A stretch of 44,084 bases of DNA from Acidobacteriota bacterium. GTDB lineage: Bacteria > Acidobacteriota > Terriglobia > Bryobacterales > Bryobacteraceae. Position numbers and translations under genes: made by a program. The stretch covers positions 1 through 44,084 of the forward strand of contig VFZW01000010.1 in NCBI GenBank assembly GCA_016871055.1, read 5' to 3'. Positions 10,601 to 20,316 of the stretch are shown in pieces (position 1 is the stretch's first letter; every line of letters begins with the position of its first letter). A model generated the notes under the pieces. The model was not told where the DNA came from. It searched no databases and saw only the letters and a program-made list of their open reading frames with translations.

Positions 10601-10707
10601 GCATCGCGCACCGTACCCGTCAAAGTCGCGGACGTCTGCGCCATCACGGACCAGGAAAGAAGAACAAAGAAAAGTTTCGACAAGCGATGGGACTCGATTC
10701 TCTTCAC
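7612..10707 (-). CDS. TonB-dependent receptor with N-terminal carboxypeptidase-regulatory-like domain
   Basis: A 1031-residue outer-membrane protein starting at GTG 10707. A signal peptide (residues about 1-23) leads into TSATLTGTVRDASGGVIEGA, a carboxypeptidase-regulatory-like (Cna_B/SusC-type) domain to about residue 110. A plug domain follows (ELPLNGRNYTDLALLQPGV; INGQDPRANVYLLDG), then a long beta-barrel ending in the aromatic LRLQF expected for outer-membrane insertion. This is the Oar-like receptor class strongly expanded in Acidobacteriota, thought to import oligosaccharides or siderophores with TonB/ExbBD energy. The ligand cannot be read from sequence. It diverges from the second beta-propeller gene across only 50 bp. 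Confidence 0.93.
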   Translation of the reverse strand: MKRIESHRLSKLFFVLLSWSVMAQTSATLTGTVRDASGGVIEGAEITVSQTATGLARKALTNRDGIYAAPALPSGEVEVRAKASGFRTLVRKGVALTVHETLALDLRMEVGAVDQEMTVTDSAAGVNTATAELGYLVSEKAMRELPLNGRNYTDLALLQPGVVAYPHRDGGSVVAHGLGMSINGQDPRANVYLLDGTPQNDFTNGPAGSAAGTVLGVEAILEFRVEVNNYSAEFGRNSGGQINAITKSGTNELHGSLYHFHRNDNFDARNFFDPAKRPEFKRNQFGASLGGPIRHDKSFFFVTYEGLRDRLGRTIVSQVPDENARRGILPGQTPVTVSPVVAPFLNEIPRANGAARPGGLADYAFGFSQTVDQHFVQGRYDRKIGDAGQFFARYTFDDALQNLPTDFPQFPRQFFSKNQFLTTEYNHVLSPTTLLQVRGSFSRTTTFQNVFANTANPLPAFVAGRGMVGNIDIGGMPRFGTQSSANLRLTQNVFNVEPSISLTRGKHLLKAGMLAERYRDNMVNPTFSLGTFTFNDVRSFLTNASARFLGLSPAAQFDRYWRFTLFGFYLQDSWRVSRRLTINPGLRYEFSTMPVDIYGRDSALLNLFTDAAPKVGRLYRNPTKKNFSPRLGFAWDVFGNGKSALRGGYALIFNTNNQQNLIVTVTNPPFTPRFSIANPTFPNPPFERGVGNTIRPVEWNIKSPYMQTWNLSVQQQLPAQFIVTLGYAGSRGIHLWRSNDVNIVEPVRQQDGTLVFPAGAPRRNPNFATIELKSSDGNSWYHSGILEIRKRFAHGVQFQSSYTFSRNIDTTQASTFFSDATNGTTSAMPEFPGFNYNKGLADYHAKHNWLVNFVWDLPALRNHVVLGGWQLAAITNVRSGGPLTAFVSGNRSRSAWAPSLGPGIGVDRPSMAQGFTHDSAVIGSPTQWFNPAAFALAPAGQLGNLGRGTLTGPNLRTADLAVYKAFAFPKWNEQARLQFRAESFNLFNRANFGPPNILAISATTGPIGSFGLVRSTITSSRQIQLGLRLQF

Positions 10708-10757
10708 GTTACCAGAAGGACGCCGGAAACAGCCAATGCGTAACGTAAACTGGAGCG

Positions 10758-12032
10758 ATGCGTCTCGTTTTCTTAGTGGCCGCGTTCAGTGTTTGCGGGC
10801 CGTCGAGAGCCGCCAATTGGCCCCAATGGCGCGGGCCCGGCTCCAACGGCATCTCCTCGGAAACCAAGCTTGCGGAAGAGTGGTCTCCCGGAAAAAACAT
10901 CGCGTGGAAATCGCCCGTGTCCGGCCGCGGCCGTTCGTCCCCAATCGTCTGGGGCGATCGCATTTTCCTGACAACCGACATCGAAGGCGAAAAAATCGAC
11001 GGCCTGAAGCCCCCCGTGCACAAACTCGGCAACGACGTATTCCGTTACCCGGACTCCACCGGCATGGCCGTGAAACACAGACTCGACGTCTTATGTTTCG
11101 ATCGCAAAACCGGCAAATTATTGTGGCAGAAAACGGCCTACGAAGGCCCAGTCTTCGACGAGCGCCACAAGTCCGGCAGCTACGCCGCACCCACGCCCGT
11201 CACCGACGGCCATGCCGTATACGCCTACTTCGGCGCCGAAGGTATGTACGCCTTCGACTTCGCCGGCAAACTGCTCTGGAAATTCGATCCCGGCAAGATC
11301 CAATCCATCGGCATGGGCCCCGGTACTTCGCCCGTGCTCGGCGGCGAACTCATCATTCTGCAATACGACTCGAGCGACGACAAATCCAAAATCCTTGCGC
11401 TCAACAAACGCAACGGCGAGCTTGTCTGGAAGACCGAACGCAAGACCAGCGTCACTTGGTCCACGCCGCAACTCATCGGCAAGGAGTTGATCACCACCGC
11501 CAACGACATGGTCGTCTCCTACGACCCGAAAACCGGTCGCGAACTCTGGAAAGGGCCCGGCGTCAAAGGCAACGCCGTCCCCAGCCCCGTTTCAGGCAAT
11601 GGAATTGTCGTCGTCTCCGCCGGCTATCCAGATAAATACGCGTACGCGTTCAAGGCAGCCGGCGACGGCAAACCGATTTTGGAATACACCAAAGGAACCG
11701 CCTATGTGCCTTCGCCGATTTTCTATGGGGACTATGCCTACCTCGTCACCGACCGCGCTCTTCTCACATGCCTCGACGCCAAAACAGGCGCGGTGAAGTA
11801 CGAAGGCAAACGCCCGCCCGCGGCCGTCACCATGGCCGGATCGCCCGTCGCCTTCAACGGCAAGATCTTGCTCACCAGCGAGGACGGCGACACCTATGTC
11901 ATCAGAGCCGGCCCCGATTTTGAAGTCGTCCGAACCAACTCCATCGGCGAACCGGTGTTGTCCTCACCCGCCACCTCGAAAGGCATGATCCTGATTCGTG
12001 GTAAAGATCATTTGTTCGCAATCGCACAATGA
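10758..12032 (+). CDS. secreted PQQ-like beta-propeller protein (second of two)
   Basis: A 424-residue protein with signal peptide MRLVFLVAAFSVCGPSRA and then [16 protein letters not shown], paralogous to the protein at 4865. Repeat blades include LDVLCFDRKTGKLLWQK, MYAFDFAGKLLWKFDPGK and [21 protein letters not shown] lies just upstream of the ATG. The last 4 bases overlap the DUF3311 gene (ATGA), so it heads an operon with a sodium symporter and an MFS permease. A role in binding or oxidising a substrate outside the inner membrane before uptake is inference. Confidence 0.87.
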   Translation: MRLVFLVAAFSVCGPSRAANWPQWRGPGSNGISSETKLAEEWSPGKNIAWKSPVSGRGRSSPIVWGDRIFLTTDIEGEKIDGLKPPVHKLGNDVFRYPDSTGMAVKHRLDVLCFDRKTGKLLWQKTAYEGPVFDERHKSGSYAAPTPVTDGHAVYAYFGAEGMYAFDFAGKLLWKFDPGKIQSIGMGPGTSPVLGGELIILQYDSSDDKSKILALNKRNGELVWKTERKTSVTWSTPQLIGKELITTANDMVVSYDPKTGRELWKGPGVKGNAVPSPVSGNGIVVVSAGYPDKYAYAFKAAGDGKPILEYTKGTAYVPSPIFYGDYAYLVTDRALLTCLDAKTGAVKYEGKRPPAAVTMAGSPVAFNGKILLTSEDGDTYVIRAGPDFEVVRTNSIGEPVLSSPATSKGMILIRGKDHLFAIAQ

Positions 12033-12231
12033 TTTTCGTCCTCCTGGTCTACTACGGACTGCACCAAGACTTTTGGAACTGGACTTCCGCGCGTCCGCTC
12101 GTCTTCGGATTCCTGCCCGCCGGTCTCGCCTACCACGCCGTTTACACACTCGGCGCGTCCGCATTGATGGCTCTGCTCGTCCGCCGCGCCTGGCCCGCAA
12201 AACTCGAAGCCTGGGCTGACGAGGAGGCTGA

Positions 12232-12235
<4 letters not shown>
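12029..12235 (+). CDS. DUF3311-type small membrane subunit of a sodium/solute symporter
   Basis: A 68-residue protein with two predicted membrane helices ([18 protein letters not shown] and [17 protein letters not shown]). The short first helix, an acidic or aromatic loop, then a second helix ending in RRAWP match DUF3311-type proteins, which usually sit directly before a solute:sodium symporter and are thought to be its accessory subunit. Both ends overlap neighbours by 4 bases (ATGA upstream, TTGA downstream), so translation of all three genes should be coupled. The C-terminal tail is acidic (EAWADEEAD). Confidence 0.78.
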
Positions 12236-13722
<1,487 letters not shown>

Positions 13723-13738
13723 TGCTCGGATCACCAAC

Positions 13739-15064
13739 ATGGCCGCTCCAATGAAAAAGCTAACGCCGGTCGAATGGCTCATCTGCGCCATCGCCTCGAT
13801 CGGTTTCGCCTTCGATATCTACGTCATCCTCGTGTTGCCGCTGATTCTCGGACCCGCGCTCGCCGAACTCGGCGGCCTGAAACCCGGCACGCCGCAGTAC
13901 CTCGATTGGGCCTCGTGGATGTTTTTCGTTCCGGCCTTCGCCGGCGGATTGTTCGGCATGATCGGCGGATATCTCACCGACCTCTGGGGCCGCCGCCGCG
14001 TGCTTGTGTGGAGCATCCTGATCTACTCCTTCGCCACGCTCGCCGCCGGCTATGCGACTTCACTCGAGATGCTCCTTTTCTTCCGCTGCTGCTCGTTCAT
14101 CGGCGTCTGCGTCGAGTTCGTCGCCGCGGTCGCATGGCTCGCCGAGTTGTTCCCCGATCAGGAGCAGCGCGAGAAAGTACTCGGCTACACGCAGGCCTTC
14201 TCATCGATCGGCGGCCTGATGGTCACCGGCGCCTACTACCTCGCCGTGACGTACACGAATTCGTTCCCCGAGATCTACGGCACGCATTCCGCGTGGCGAT
14301 ATACGCTGATTTCGGGCCTGATCCCTGCGATCCCCCTCATGATCATCCGGCCCTTCCTGCCCGAGTCCCCCGCCTGGGCTCGCAAGAAGGCCGAAGGCAC
14401 TCTGAAGCGCCCGAACTTCCTCGCGCTCTTCCAGCCGCAATTCGCGCGGACCACATGGGTGACCATGATTATGTTCGCCGCCAGCTACGGCGCCGCGTTC
14501 GGTGCGATTCAGCAGATGCCGCGCATCGTGCCTGGCCTCTCCGAACTCGCCGGCATGGCCCCGCCCGCCGTGCAGAAAGTCGTCAGCAACGTGCAGTTGT
14601 GGCAGGAGGTCGGCGGCTTGATCGGCCGCGTTGCACTTGCGCTCCTCGCCACGATGATCGTCAGCCGCCGTTTGTTGATTCGCATCTTCCAGGTCCCCGG
14701 ACTATTGATCCTGCCGTTCGTCTTTTTCACCGCCACCACGTCCACCGTCGAAGGCGTCAAATGGGGCATGGCCGCGATCGGATTCCTAACGGTTGCGCAG
14801 CTCAGCTTCTGGGGCAACTACCTCCCGCGCGTCTACCCGACGCATCTCCGAGGCACCGGCGAGAGCTTCGCCGCCAACATTGGCGGCCGCATGCTCGGCA
14901 CCTCCGCCGCGTTGATTTCGCTCAACGTCGCCAAGATCGCCCCCGGCAACACGCCGTTCGAAAAACTCGCCTGGGCCGCCGCTATCGTTGGAACTTCGAC
15001 CTACGTGATCGGCCTCATCGCCAGCTTCTTCCTCCCCGAACCAACGGAAGAATTGCCCGAGTAG
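13739..15064 (+). CDS. MFS transporter, sugar/metabolite type
   Basis: A 441-residue protein with about 12 membrane segments. The motif GGYLTDLWGRRRVLVWS is the classic loop 2-3 motif of the major facilitator superfamily, and RCCSFIGVCVEFVAAVAWLAELFP plus RPFLPESPAWARKKAEG resemble the sugar and aromatic-acid/H+ symporter branches. It follows the SSS gene by 16 bp and precedes mtaB by 14 bp. ATGs at 13739 and 13751 are both possible; neither has a strong Shine-Dalgarno. Two transporters of different mechanism in one operon suggests import of two products of a pathway or import plus efflux. Confidence 0.9.
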   Translation: MAAPMKKLTPVEWLICAIASIGFAFDIYVILVLPLILGPALAELGGLKPGTPQYLDWASWMFFVPAFAGGLFGMIGGYLTDLWGRRRVLVWSILIYSFATLAAGYATSLEMLLFFRCCSFIGVCVEFVAAVAWLAELFPDQEQREKVLGYTQAFSSIGGLMVTGAYYLAVTYTNSFPEIYGTHSAWRYTLISGLIPAIPLMIIRPFLPESPAWARKKAEGTLKRPNFLALFQPQFARTTWVTMIMFAASYGAAFGAIQQMPRIVPGLSELAGMAPPAVQKVVSNVQLWQEVGGLIGRVALALLATMIVSRRLLIRIFQVPGLLILPFVFFTATTSTVEGVKWGMAAIGFLTVAQLSFWGNYLPRVYPTHLRGTGESFAANIGGRMLGTSAALISLNVAKIAPGNTPFEKLAWAAAIVGTSTYVIGLIASFFLPEPTEELPE

Positions 15065-15078
15065 TTAGACTAAGAAGT

Positions 15079-16365
15079 GTGCGGCAGTTCTTCGTACACA
15101 ACTTCGGATGCAGGGCCACCCAGGCCGACGGCGCCGCGCTCGAGTCGCTGCTCGCGCAGCGCGGCTTGTCCGCCGCTTCGGACTGGAACGCGGCCGACCT
15201 CGTCGTCTTGAACAGCTGCACCGTCACCGCCGCGGCGGACGAAGCTCTGCGCCACACCGTGCGCCGCGTTTATCGCGAGAACCCTGAAGCGAAGATCTTG
15301 GTCACGGGCTGCTACGCCCAGAGAGCCCCCGAAGAGATCGCGGCACTGCCCGGCGTTGAGTGGGTTGTCGGCAACTCCGACAAATCCGCCATTCCCGATC
15401 TTGTATCGAGCGACTACCACGGCCAAATCCACGTCCACGACATCTTCGCGCAACACGACTTCCTCTCCGCGCCCGTCGAGGACGCCGCCGGTGATCGCGC
15501 CCGGCCGAACCTGAAAATCCAGGACGGGTGCAACAACCGCTGCTCGTTTTGTGTGATCCCCTTCGTGCGCGGCCGCAGCCGGTCGATGCCTGAAGATCAA
15601 GTCATCGATCAAGTCCGCGGGCTCGCGGCGAACTACAAGGAGATAGTCCTCAGCGGCATCAACCTCGGGCGCTGGAACCGCGAGCCGGGCAAGTCGCTGC
15701 GCCTCGCGGGCCTGCTCAAGCGGATGCTCGACGAAACCGAAGTCGAACGGATTCGGCTGTCGTCGGTCGAGCCCATGGATTTCTCCGACGAACTGTTCAC
15801 ACTCATGGCCGAGTCTCCGCGCATAGCCAAGCACGTGCACGCGCCGCTGCAATCGGGGTCTGACACGGTGCTCCGCCGCATGCACCGGAAGTACCGCCCG
15901 CGCCACTACGCAGACCGCGTCAACAAGGCGCGCCAGTGGATGCCCGACGCCGCCATCGGCGCGGATGTGATGACCGGCTTCCCCGGCGAGACCGACGCCG
16001 AATTCGAAGAGACGTTCCGCTTCATCGACGAACTCCCATTCACCTACCTGCACGTTTTCACCTACTCCGCCCGCCCCGGCACACCCGCCGCCGAAGCCCC
16101 CACACAAGTGCCCATGCCCTTGCGCAAGGAGCGCAACAAAAGACTCCGCGATCTCGCCGAACAAAAGAATCTCACCTTTCGACAGCATTTCATCGGGCGG
16201 AAACTGTCCGTCGTCACACTAGGCGATGGCCCTCGCGCGCTCAGCGACAACTTCCTTAAGGTCGACCTGCTGCAAGACGCGCGGGCCAACCAACTCCGCG
16301 AAGTGAGGATCGGCACCGTCACGCCCAACGGCCTCGCCGAGCACGATCCGCTGCGCGTTCTCTGA
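15079..16365 (+). CDS. mtaB: tRNA (N6-threonylcarbamoyladenosine(37)-C2)-methylthiotransferase MtaB
   Basis: A 428-residue radical SAM enzyme that adds a methylthio group to t6A37 of tRNAs reading ANN codons. The N-terminal MTTase domain carries the cluster cysteines in HNFGCRATQADG, VLNSCTVT and VTGCYAQ; the radical SAM motif is CNNRCSFCVIP (residues about 151-161); and MTGFPGETDAEFEET and HVFTYSARPGTPA are strongly conserved. A TRAM-like C-terminus follows. The start is GTG 15079: the frame is open far upstream but that region is the MFS gene in another frame. Its substrate is the product of TsaD, encoded nearby at 19253. Confidence 0.95.
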   Translation: MRQFFVHNFGCRATQADGAALESLLAQRGLSAASDWNAADLVVLNSCTVTAAADEALRHTVRRVYRENPEAKILVTGCYAQRAPEEIAALPGVEWVVGNSDKSAIPDLVSSDYHGQIHVHDIFAQHDFLSAPVEDAAGDRARPNLKIQDGCNNRCSFCVIPFVRGRSRSMPEDQVIDQVRGLAANYKEIVLSGINLGRWNREPGKSLRLAGLLKRMLDETEVERIRLSSVEPMDFSDELFTLMAESPRIAKHVHAPLQSGSDTVLRRMHRKYRPRHYADRVNKARQWMPDAAIGADVMTGFPGETDAEFEETFRFIDELPFTYLHVFTYSARPGTPAAEAPTQVPMPLRKERNKRLRDLAEQKNLTFRQHFIGRKLSVVTLGDGPRALSDNFLKVDLLQDARANQLREVRIGTVTPNGLAEHDPLRVL

Positions 16366-16465
16366 GCCCCGCGTCATCGCCGCCACGGCCATCGAGATGA
16401 ACATCACTCTGGTGACATCCGACGAAAAGCTCATGCGCTGCGAAGGGCTGCGCTGCCTGCGTTAA
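16366..16465 (+). pseudogene. C-terminal remnant of a PIN-domain (VapC-like) toxin gene
   Basis: Directly after the mtaB stop a different frame reads about 33 codons to TAA at 16463: RVIAATAIEMNITLVTSDEK and then LMRCEGLRCLR. This matches the end of PIN-domain ribonucleases (typically LIAATALELG.PLVT.DE.L), including the last conserved acidic residue. No start codon, no N-terminal acidic residues and no antitoxin are present, so only the tail of a toxin gene survives, probably from an old insertion or recombination at the mtaB 3' end. The remnant overlaps the convergent mrp stop. Confidence 0.65.
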
Positions 16466-17274
16466 TCCGCCAAAGTAATCTTCGGTCCGCTGTTCGCCGA
16501 AGCGGCCAACGCCCCCGCGACGCCGCGCGCCAACTCATGAAACGCCGCGCCCTTGCCCATGGGGTCCAGCGCCGCTGGCCGCCCGGAGTCTCCGCCAATA
16601 CGCACCTGCGGATCGAGCGGCAGTTCGCCCAGAAACGGAATCCCCATCGCCTCGGCCGTGCGCCGTCCCCCGCCCTGCCCAAACACGTCGATGTGCTCGC
16701 CACCCGGCCCCAACATGTAGCTCATGTTCTCCACCATGCCGAGCAAGCGCACCCGCACCTGCTCAAACATCTTCACGGCCTTCCGCGCGTCCTCTAGCGA
16801 CACCTCGCTCGGCGTCGTCACAATCACAGCGCCAGAAAGCGGCGTCGTCTGCACCAGAGACAACTGCACATCGCCCGTCCCAGGCGGCAGGTCGATCACC
16901 AGGAAATCCAGCACGCCCCAATCGACGCCCCGGATAAACTGCTGCATCACCGAGTGCAACATGGGCCCACGCCACACCAGCGGCTTATCCCCGGGGCTCA
17001 AGAACCCCATCGACATCAGCTTCACGCCATGGTTCTGCAACGGCTGTATCCGCTCGCCCATCGCGTGCGGGTTATCGCGGATGCCCATCATCAACGGAAC
17101 ATTCGGCCCGTAGACATCGGCGTCCATAAGGCCAACTTTGTGACCCTGCGCCGCAAGCGAAACCGCCAAGTTCACCGATACAGTGGTCTTTCCGACGCCG
17201 CCCTTTCCTGAGCCGACAGCAATGATGTGCGAGACACCTTCAATGGGTTGGAGTGTAACTCCCGATGGATTCAT
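16462..17274 (-). CDS. mrp: Mrp/NBP35-family P-loop ATPase, iron-sulfur carrier homologue lacking cysteines
   Basis: A 270-residue ATPase of the Mrp/ApbC family. The deviant Walker A GSGKGGVGKTT (residues 21-31), DADVYGPNVP (51-60) and LVIDLPPGTGD (125-134) are intact. Most family members carry a CPxC pair after VENMSY that bridges an Fe-S cluster between two subunits; here residues 183-193 read ENMSYMLGPGG and E, and the whole protein contains no cysteine. The N-terminal MIP18/DUF59 domain present in many bacterial homologues is also absent. The protein may therefore act as an ATPase partner without holding a cluster itself. It lies 7 bp downstream of the hydrolase gene in an apparent tsaD-hydrolase-mrp operon. 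Confidence 0.92.
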   Translation of the reverse strand: MNPSGVTLQPIEGVSHIIAVGSGKGGVGKTTVSVNLAVSLAAQGHKVGLMDADVYGPNVPLMMGIRDNPHAMGERIQPLQNHGVKLMSMGFLSPGDKPLVWRGPMLHSVMQQFIRGVDWGVLDFLVIDLPPGTGDVQLSLVQTTPLSGAVIVTTPSEVSLEDARKAVKMFEQVRVRLLGMVENMSYMLGPGGEHIDVFGQGGGRRTAEAMGIPFLGELPLDPQVRIGGDSGRPAALDPMGKGAAFHELARGVAGALAASANSGPKITLAD

Positions 17275-17281
17275 TCACTTA

Positions 17282-19240
17282 CTATTGTGACGCGAGTTGA
17301 GCCCACCGTTGTTCGGCCTGTTTTTCGACGCGAGCTTTATCGACATCCAACAAGAATCCCTCTCGCGCCAGCGCATCGGCCGCCGCACGGATCTTCGCGA
17401 CGTATGAGGCCTTGTCCGCATAGCGTTCCTCGATCGAAAGTCGCGTATCCTTCGAAGCCGCGCGTTGCGCTTTCGTCGCCGCGAACGGATGAAAGCCGCC
17501 GGTCATGCTGAAAATCTCGCCGGCTCCGCCCGTCGCCGGATCGCGCAGATTCCACCCCGTGTAGGTCCCCAGCGGAACAGTCACATCGGGCATCCGCACG
17601 CCGGCGGTCTCGTTGCCATCGCGATCGACTTGTGGAACTAACGTCTGAAACGGCTTGCCGGTCTTCGGCGGATCGATGGTGACGATCCCCTTTGTCTTGA
17701 ACTCAGGACCATAGTCCACCCGCCACGCCTGATGCGGCATCTTCGGCATCGCCACGCCCGGAATCGCGGGGAAGTGTACCGAACTCGCCGGTACAAGTTC
17801 GCCCTTATCGACGCGCGGTACGCGCGACGCCGCCGGCTGTTTGTCGTAATTCACCCACGCCGTCATCTGCGCTAACAGCGCGCGCATCACCGGACGGAAG
17901 TCGTTCGGATTCGCCACGTACGCCGTCGAATTCTTGCGCGGCGGGAAGCTCCCCGGCCCATGTTGCGATCCGGTGATGAAGTACGCACGCGATTCCGCGC
18001 CCAACCCATCGTCCTTCTTGCCATCGGGCGTCGTATGAATCAACGACGCCGCGCGCCCCCAATACTCGTACGCACCATTCGAATAGAAGACCTTCGGCGT
18101 CACGTTCAGATCGGCTGTTTGTGTCAGCAACCCGTCGATGTCGCGCGTCTCCGGATCGAGCATCTTCAGATCCGCGAACGGAAACATATCGGTCGGATAA
18201 AACGTGTTCGTCATCCGATGCCCGTCGCGCGACGGCTGCGCGAATCGATGATTGAAGCTCCCTCGTCCGCCGCCCGCGACATGCGCCCACACACCGTCGA
18301 AAACCTTTTTCCCGCGCTCGTCCGCATTCGCGCCGAAATACAGGAACGTGCGCAGGAATCGCCCCGACTGCGAGGTCCCCATCCCAATCGCGCGCCGCAA
18401 CGAACCGGTGGGGAACACCGCATCGCCCGAGTACTTCAGAAAACTGATCATGTCTCGCGTTGCCGCCAACCCCAGTCCAACGATCGCCGGGTTTTTCGCC
18501 GTATAGATCACATCGTAGAACTTGCCCGGCAGAAATCCAGAAGCCATTTCAACGCCCGTGTTGTCCCAAAACTTCCACTGCGAGCGAGGAATAATGCGGC
18601 GCGGACCATCGGTCGTATCGCGCACCCCAAGTGAGGTCCCCGGCGCATCCGGATCGGAGACAGGATACGGTTTCATGTTGCGGTCCTGTAGGCCGAACCG
18701 CGTGACCTTCGACGACGGTACAAACTCGCTGCGCACAATGCCCGCAACGTCAGTCGCCACCGGAACGGTCAACGCAAGATTGTGACGCTCCTCCGGCACA
18801 TCGAACTGCCAACCGAGCCAAACCAGCGTGTAGCCCTGTTCCAATAAATGCCCGTCGCCGAACTCGGCCTCGGCACGCGGGTCTTTGCTTCCGTTCGCAT
18901 AGTTAAACGTGCCCAGCAGTCCTTTCCCGCCGCGATTGGAGACTTCATAGAACACCGTGCGATTCCCCAACTCCGCCATCAGCGGCCGTAACACGTAAAG
19001 ATCGGAAGTGAATTCTACCAGCCCCGCTCCATTCTTCGGAGCCAGCGCCAAATCGCGAATTCGCAGATTCGCCGCCAATGCCGGATCGACCGCAAAGTGT
19101 ACCTTCGCGACGATACGCTCGTAGGCGCCGGCCTTACCGAACGTCCTGCCATGCAAGACTTCGCTACGTTCGATCACATCGATCTTCTTCACCGCCGCGG
19201 CGGCGGACAGAACCAGGAGAAACAGCATGCAGATACGCAT
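17282..19240 (-). CDS. secreted alpha/beta-hydrolase-domain protein
   Basis: A 652-residue protein with signal peptide MRICMLFLLVLSAAAA. It matches the large alpha/beta hydrolase domain-containing proteins (Abhydrolase_10 type) found in Acidobacteriota and Proteobacteria: the opening VIERSEVLHGRTFGKAGAYE is characteristic, GMGTSQSGRFLRTF is the likely nucleophile elbow region with a candidate Ser, and ITGSQHGPG supplies a candidate His. Substrates of this family are poorly known; ester or lactone hydrolysis outside the cytoplasm is inferred. It lies between tsaD (12 bp) and mrp (7 bp), in what looks like a run of unrelated genes. Confidence 0.82.
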   Translation of the reverse strand: MRICMLFLLVLSAAAAVKKIDVIERSEVLHGRTFGKAGAYERIVAKVHFAVDPALAANLRIRDLALAPKNGAGLVEFTSDLYVLRPLMAELGNRTVFYEVSNRGGKGLLGTFNYANGSKDPRAEAEFGDGHLLEQGYTLVWLGWQFDVPEERHNLALTVPVATDVAGIVRSEFVPSSKVTRFGLQDRNMKPYPVSDPDAPGTSLGVRDTTDGPRRIIPRSQWKFWDNTGVEMASGFLPGKFYDVIYTAKNPAIVGLGLAATRDMISFLKYSGDAVFPTGSLRRAIGMGTSQSGRFLRTFLYFGANADERGKKVFDGVWAHVAGGGRGSFNHRFAQPSRDGHRMTNTFYPTDMFPFADLKMLDPETRDIDGLLTQTADLNVTPKVFYSNGAYEYWGRAASLIHTTPDGKKDDGLGAESRAYFITGSQHGPGSFPPRKNSTAYVANPNDFRPVMRALLAQMTAWVNYDKQPAASRVPRVDKGELVPASSVHFPAIPGVAMPKMPHQAWRVDYGPEFKTKGIVTIDPPKTGKPFQTLVPQVDRDGNETAGVRMPDVTVPLGTYTGWNLRDPATGGAGEIFSMTGGFHPFAATKAQRAASKDTRLSIEERYADKASYVAKIRAAADALAREGFLLDVDKARVEKQAEQRWAQLASQ

Positions 19241-19252
19241 GCGAACATTGGA

Positions 19253-20299
19253 TCACAATGCAAGCGACGCTTTGGGTTTCATGGATAGATCCGCGAACTC
19301 CCGACGCCGCAACTTCGAAAACGCCGCTGCCGCAATCATCGCGGCGTTATCGGTCGATAGCCCCGGCGTCGGAAAGAACACCGGTACGGGCAACCGCGCC
19401 GTGCCGGCCGCCGCCCGCAGCCCCGCATTACACGCCACGCCTCCAGTGATGATGATCGACTTCGCATCGTGAGCTTCCGTCAGCACGTGTAAGCGGCTTA
19501 GTAACTCGCGGATGACCGTGTGTTGAAAGCTCGCGATCAGATCAAGTGTGCGTTTCGGCGTTAATGACAACCAGTCGGCGTCCGCGCCGGCCGCTCGCCG
19601 AGCGGCCGTTTCCTCGCTGATATCGTTCGCTTCCGTCCACCGCAACACCGCCGTCTTAAGTCCTGAGAACGAAAAGTCCAACGGGTTGCCCTTCATGTGC
19701 GCCCGCGTAAACTTCACAGCGCGCGGATCGCCATGCAGAGCAAGCTTGTCGAGAATCGGCCCCGCCGGATACGGATAACCCAACAGCTTGCCGACTTTGT
19801 CGTAAGCCTCGCCCGCCGCGTCGTCGCGTGTCTTCGCGATCAACTCATACTCAAAGTTCCCGCGCACGTGATAGAGCTGCGTGTGACCGCCACTGACAAT
19901 CAAAGCAATCGCCGGCAGTTCCGTCTCGGGGTGCTCCAAGACAACCGCGTGGATATGCCCTTCCAGATGATTAACGCCGATCAGTGGAATCCCATGCGCG
20001 AAGTGAATCGCTTTCGCGTAGGTGATCCCGACCAGCAGAGAACCGATCAACCCCGGCCCCTGCGTAACCGCCACCGCCGCCAGATCGTTCCACCCGACTC
20101 CCGCCATCAACATCGCCTCATCGACCACGGGAACGATCGACCGTAGATGTTCGCGGCTGGCCAGCTCCGGCACAACCCCGCCATACTTCCGGTGTGTGTC
20201 GATCTGCGACGCGACTATCGACGACAACACCGACCGGCCGCTATCCACCACAGCCGCCGCCGTTTCGTCACAAGAAGATTCAATGCCAAGAATTCGCAA
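19253..20299 (-). CDS. tsaD: tRNA N6-adenosine threonylcarbamoyltransferase TsaD
   Basis: A 348-residue ASKHA-fold enzyme that transfers the threonylcarbamoyl group from threonylcarbamoyl-AMP to A37 of ANN-decoding tRNAs, together with TsaB and TsaE (not in this window). Visible motifs: [15 protein letters not shown] at the N-terminus, [10 protein letters not shown] with the metal-binding histidines, IVSGGHTQL, and [11 protein letters not shown] near the end. I use the TTG at 20299 (L R I L G I E S S) because family members begin just before this point; a longer frame to 20428 would run antisense into queA. Only 17 bp separate this start from that of queA. Confidence 0.94.
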   Translation of the reverse strand: MRILGIESSCDETAAAVVDSGRSVLSSIVASQIDTHRKYGGVVPELASREHLRSIVPVVDEAMLMAGVGWNDLAAVAVTQGPGLIGSLLVGITYAKAIHFAHGIPLIGVNHLEGHIHAVVLEHPETELPAIALIVSGGHTQLYHVRGNFEYELIAKTRDDAAGEAYDKVGKLLGYPYPAGPILDKLALHGDPRAVKFTRAHMKGNPLDFSFSGLKTAVLRWTEANDISEETAARRAAGADADWLSLTPKRTLDLIASFQHTVIRELLSRLHVLTEAHDAKSIIITGGVACNAGLRAAAGTARLPVPVFFPTPGLSTDNAAMIAAAAFSKLRRREFADLSMKPKASLAL

Positions 20300-20316
20300 G
20301 TTGATAGTCTGAGAGA

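Noticed and set aside
13774-15078. Upstream extension of the mtaB frame by more than 400 codons
   Set aside because: This part is out of frame within the MFS permease gene, and MtaB homologues begin near 15079.
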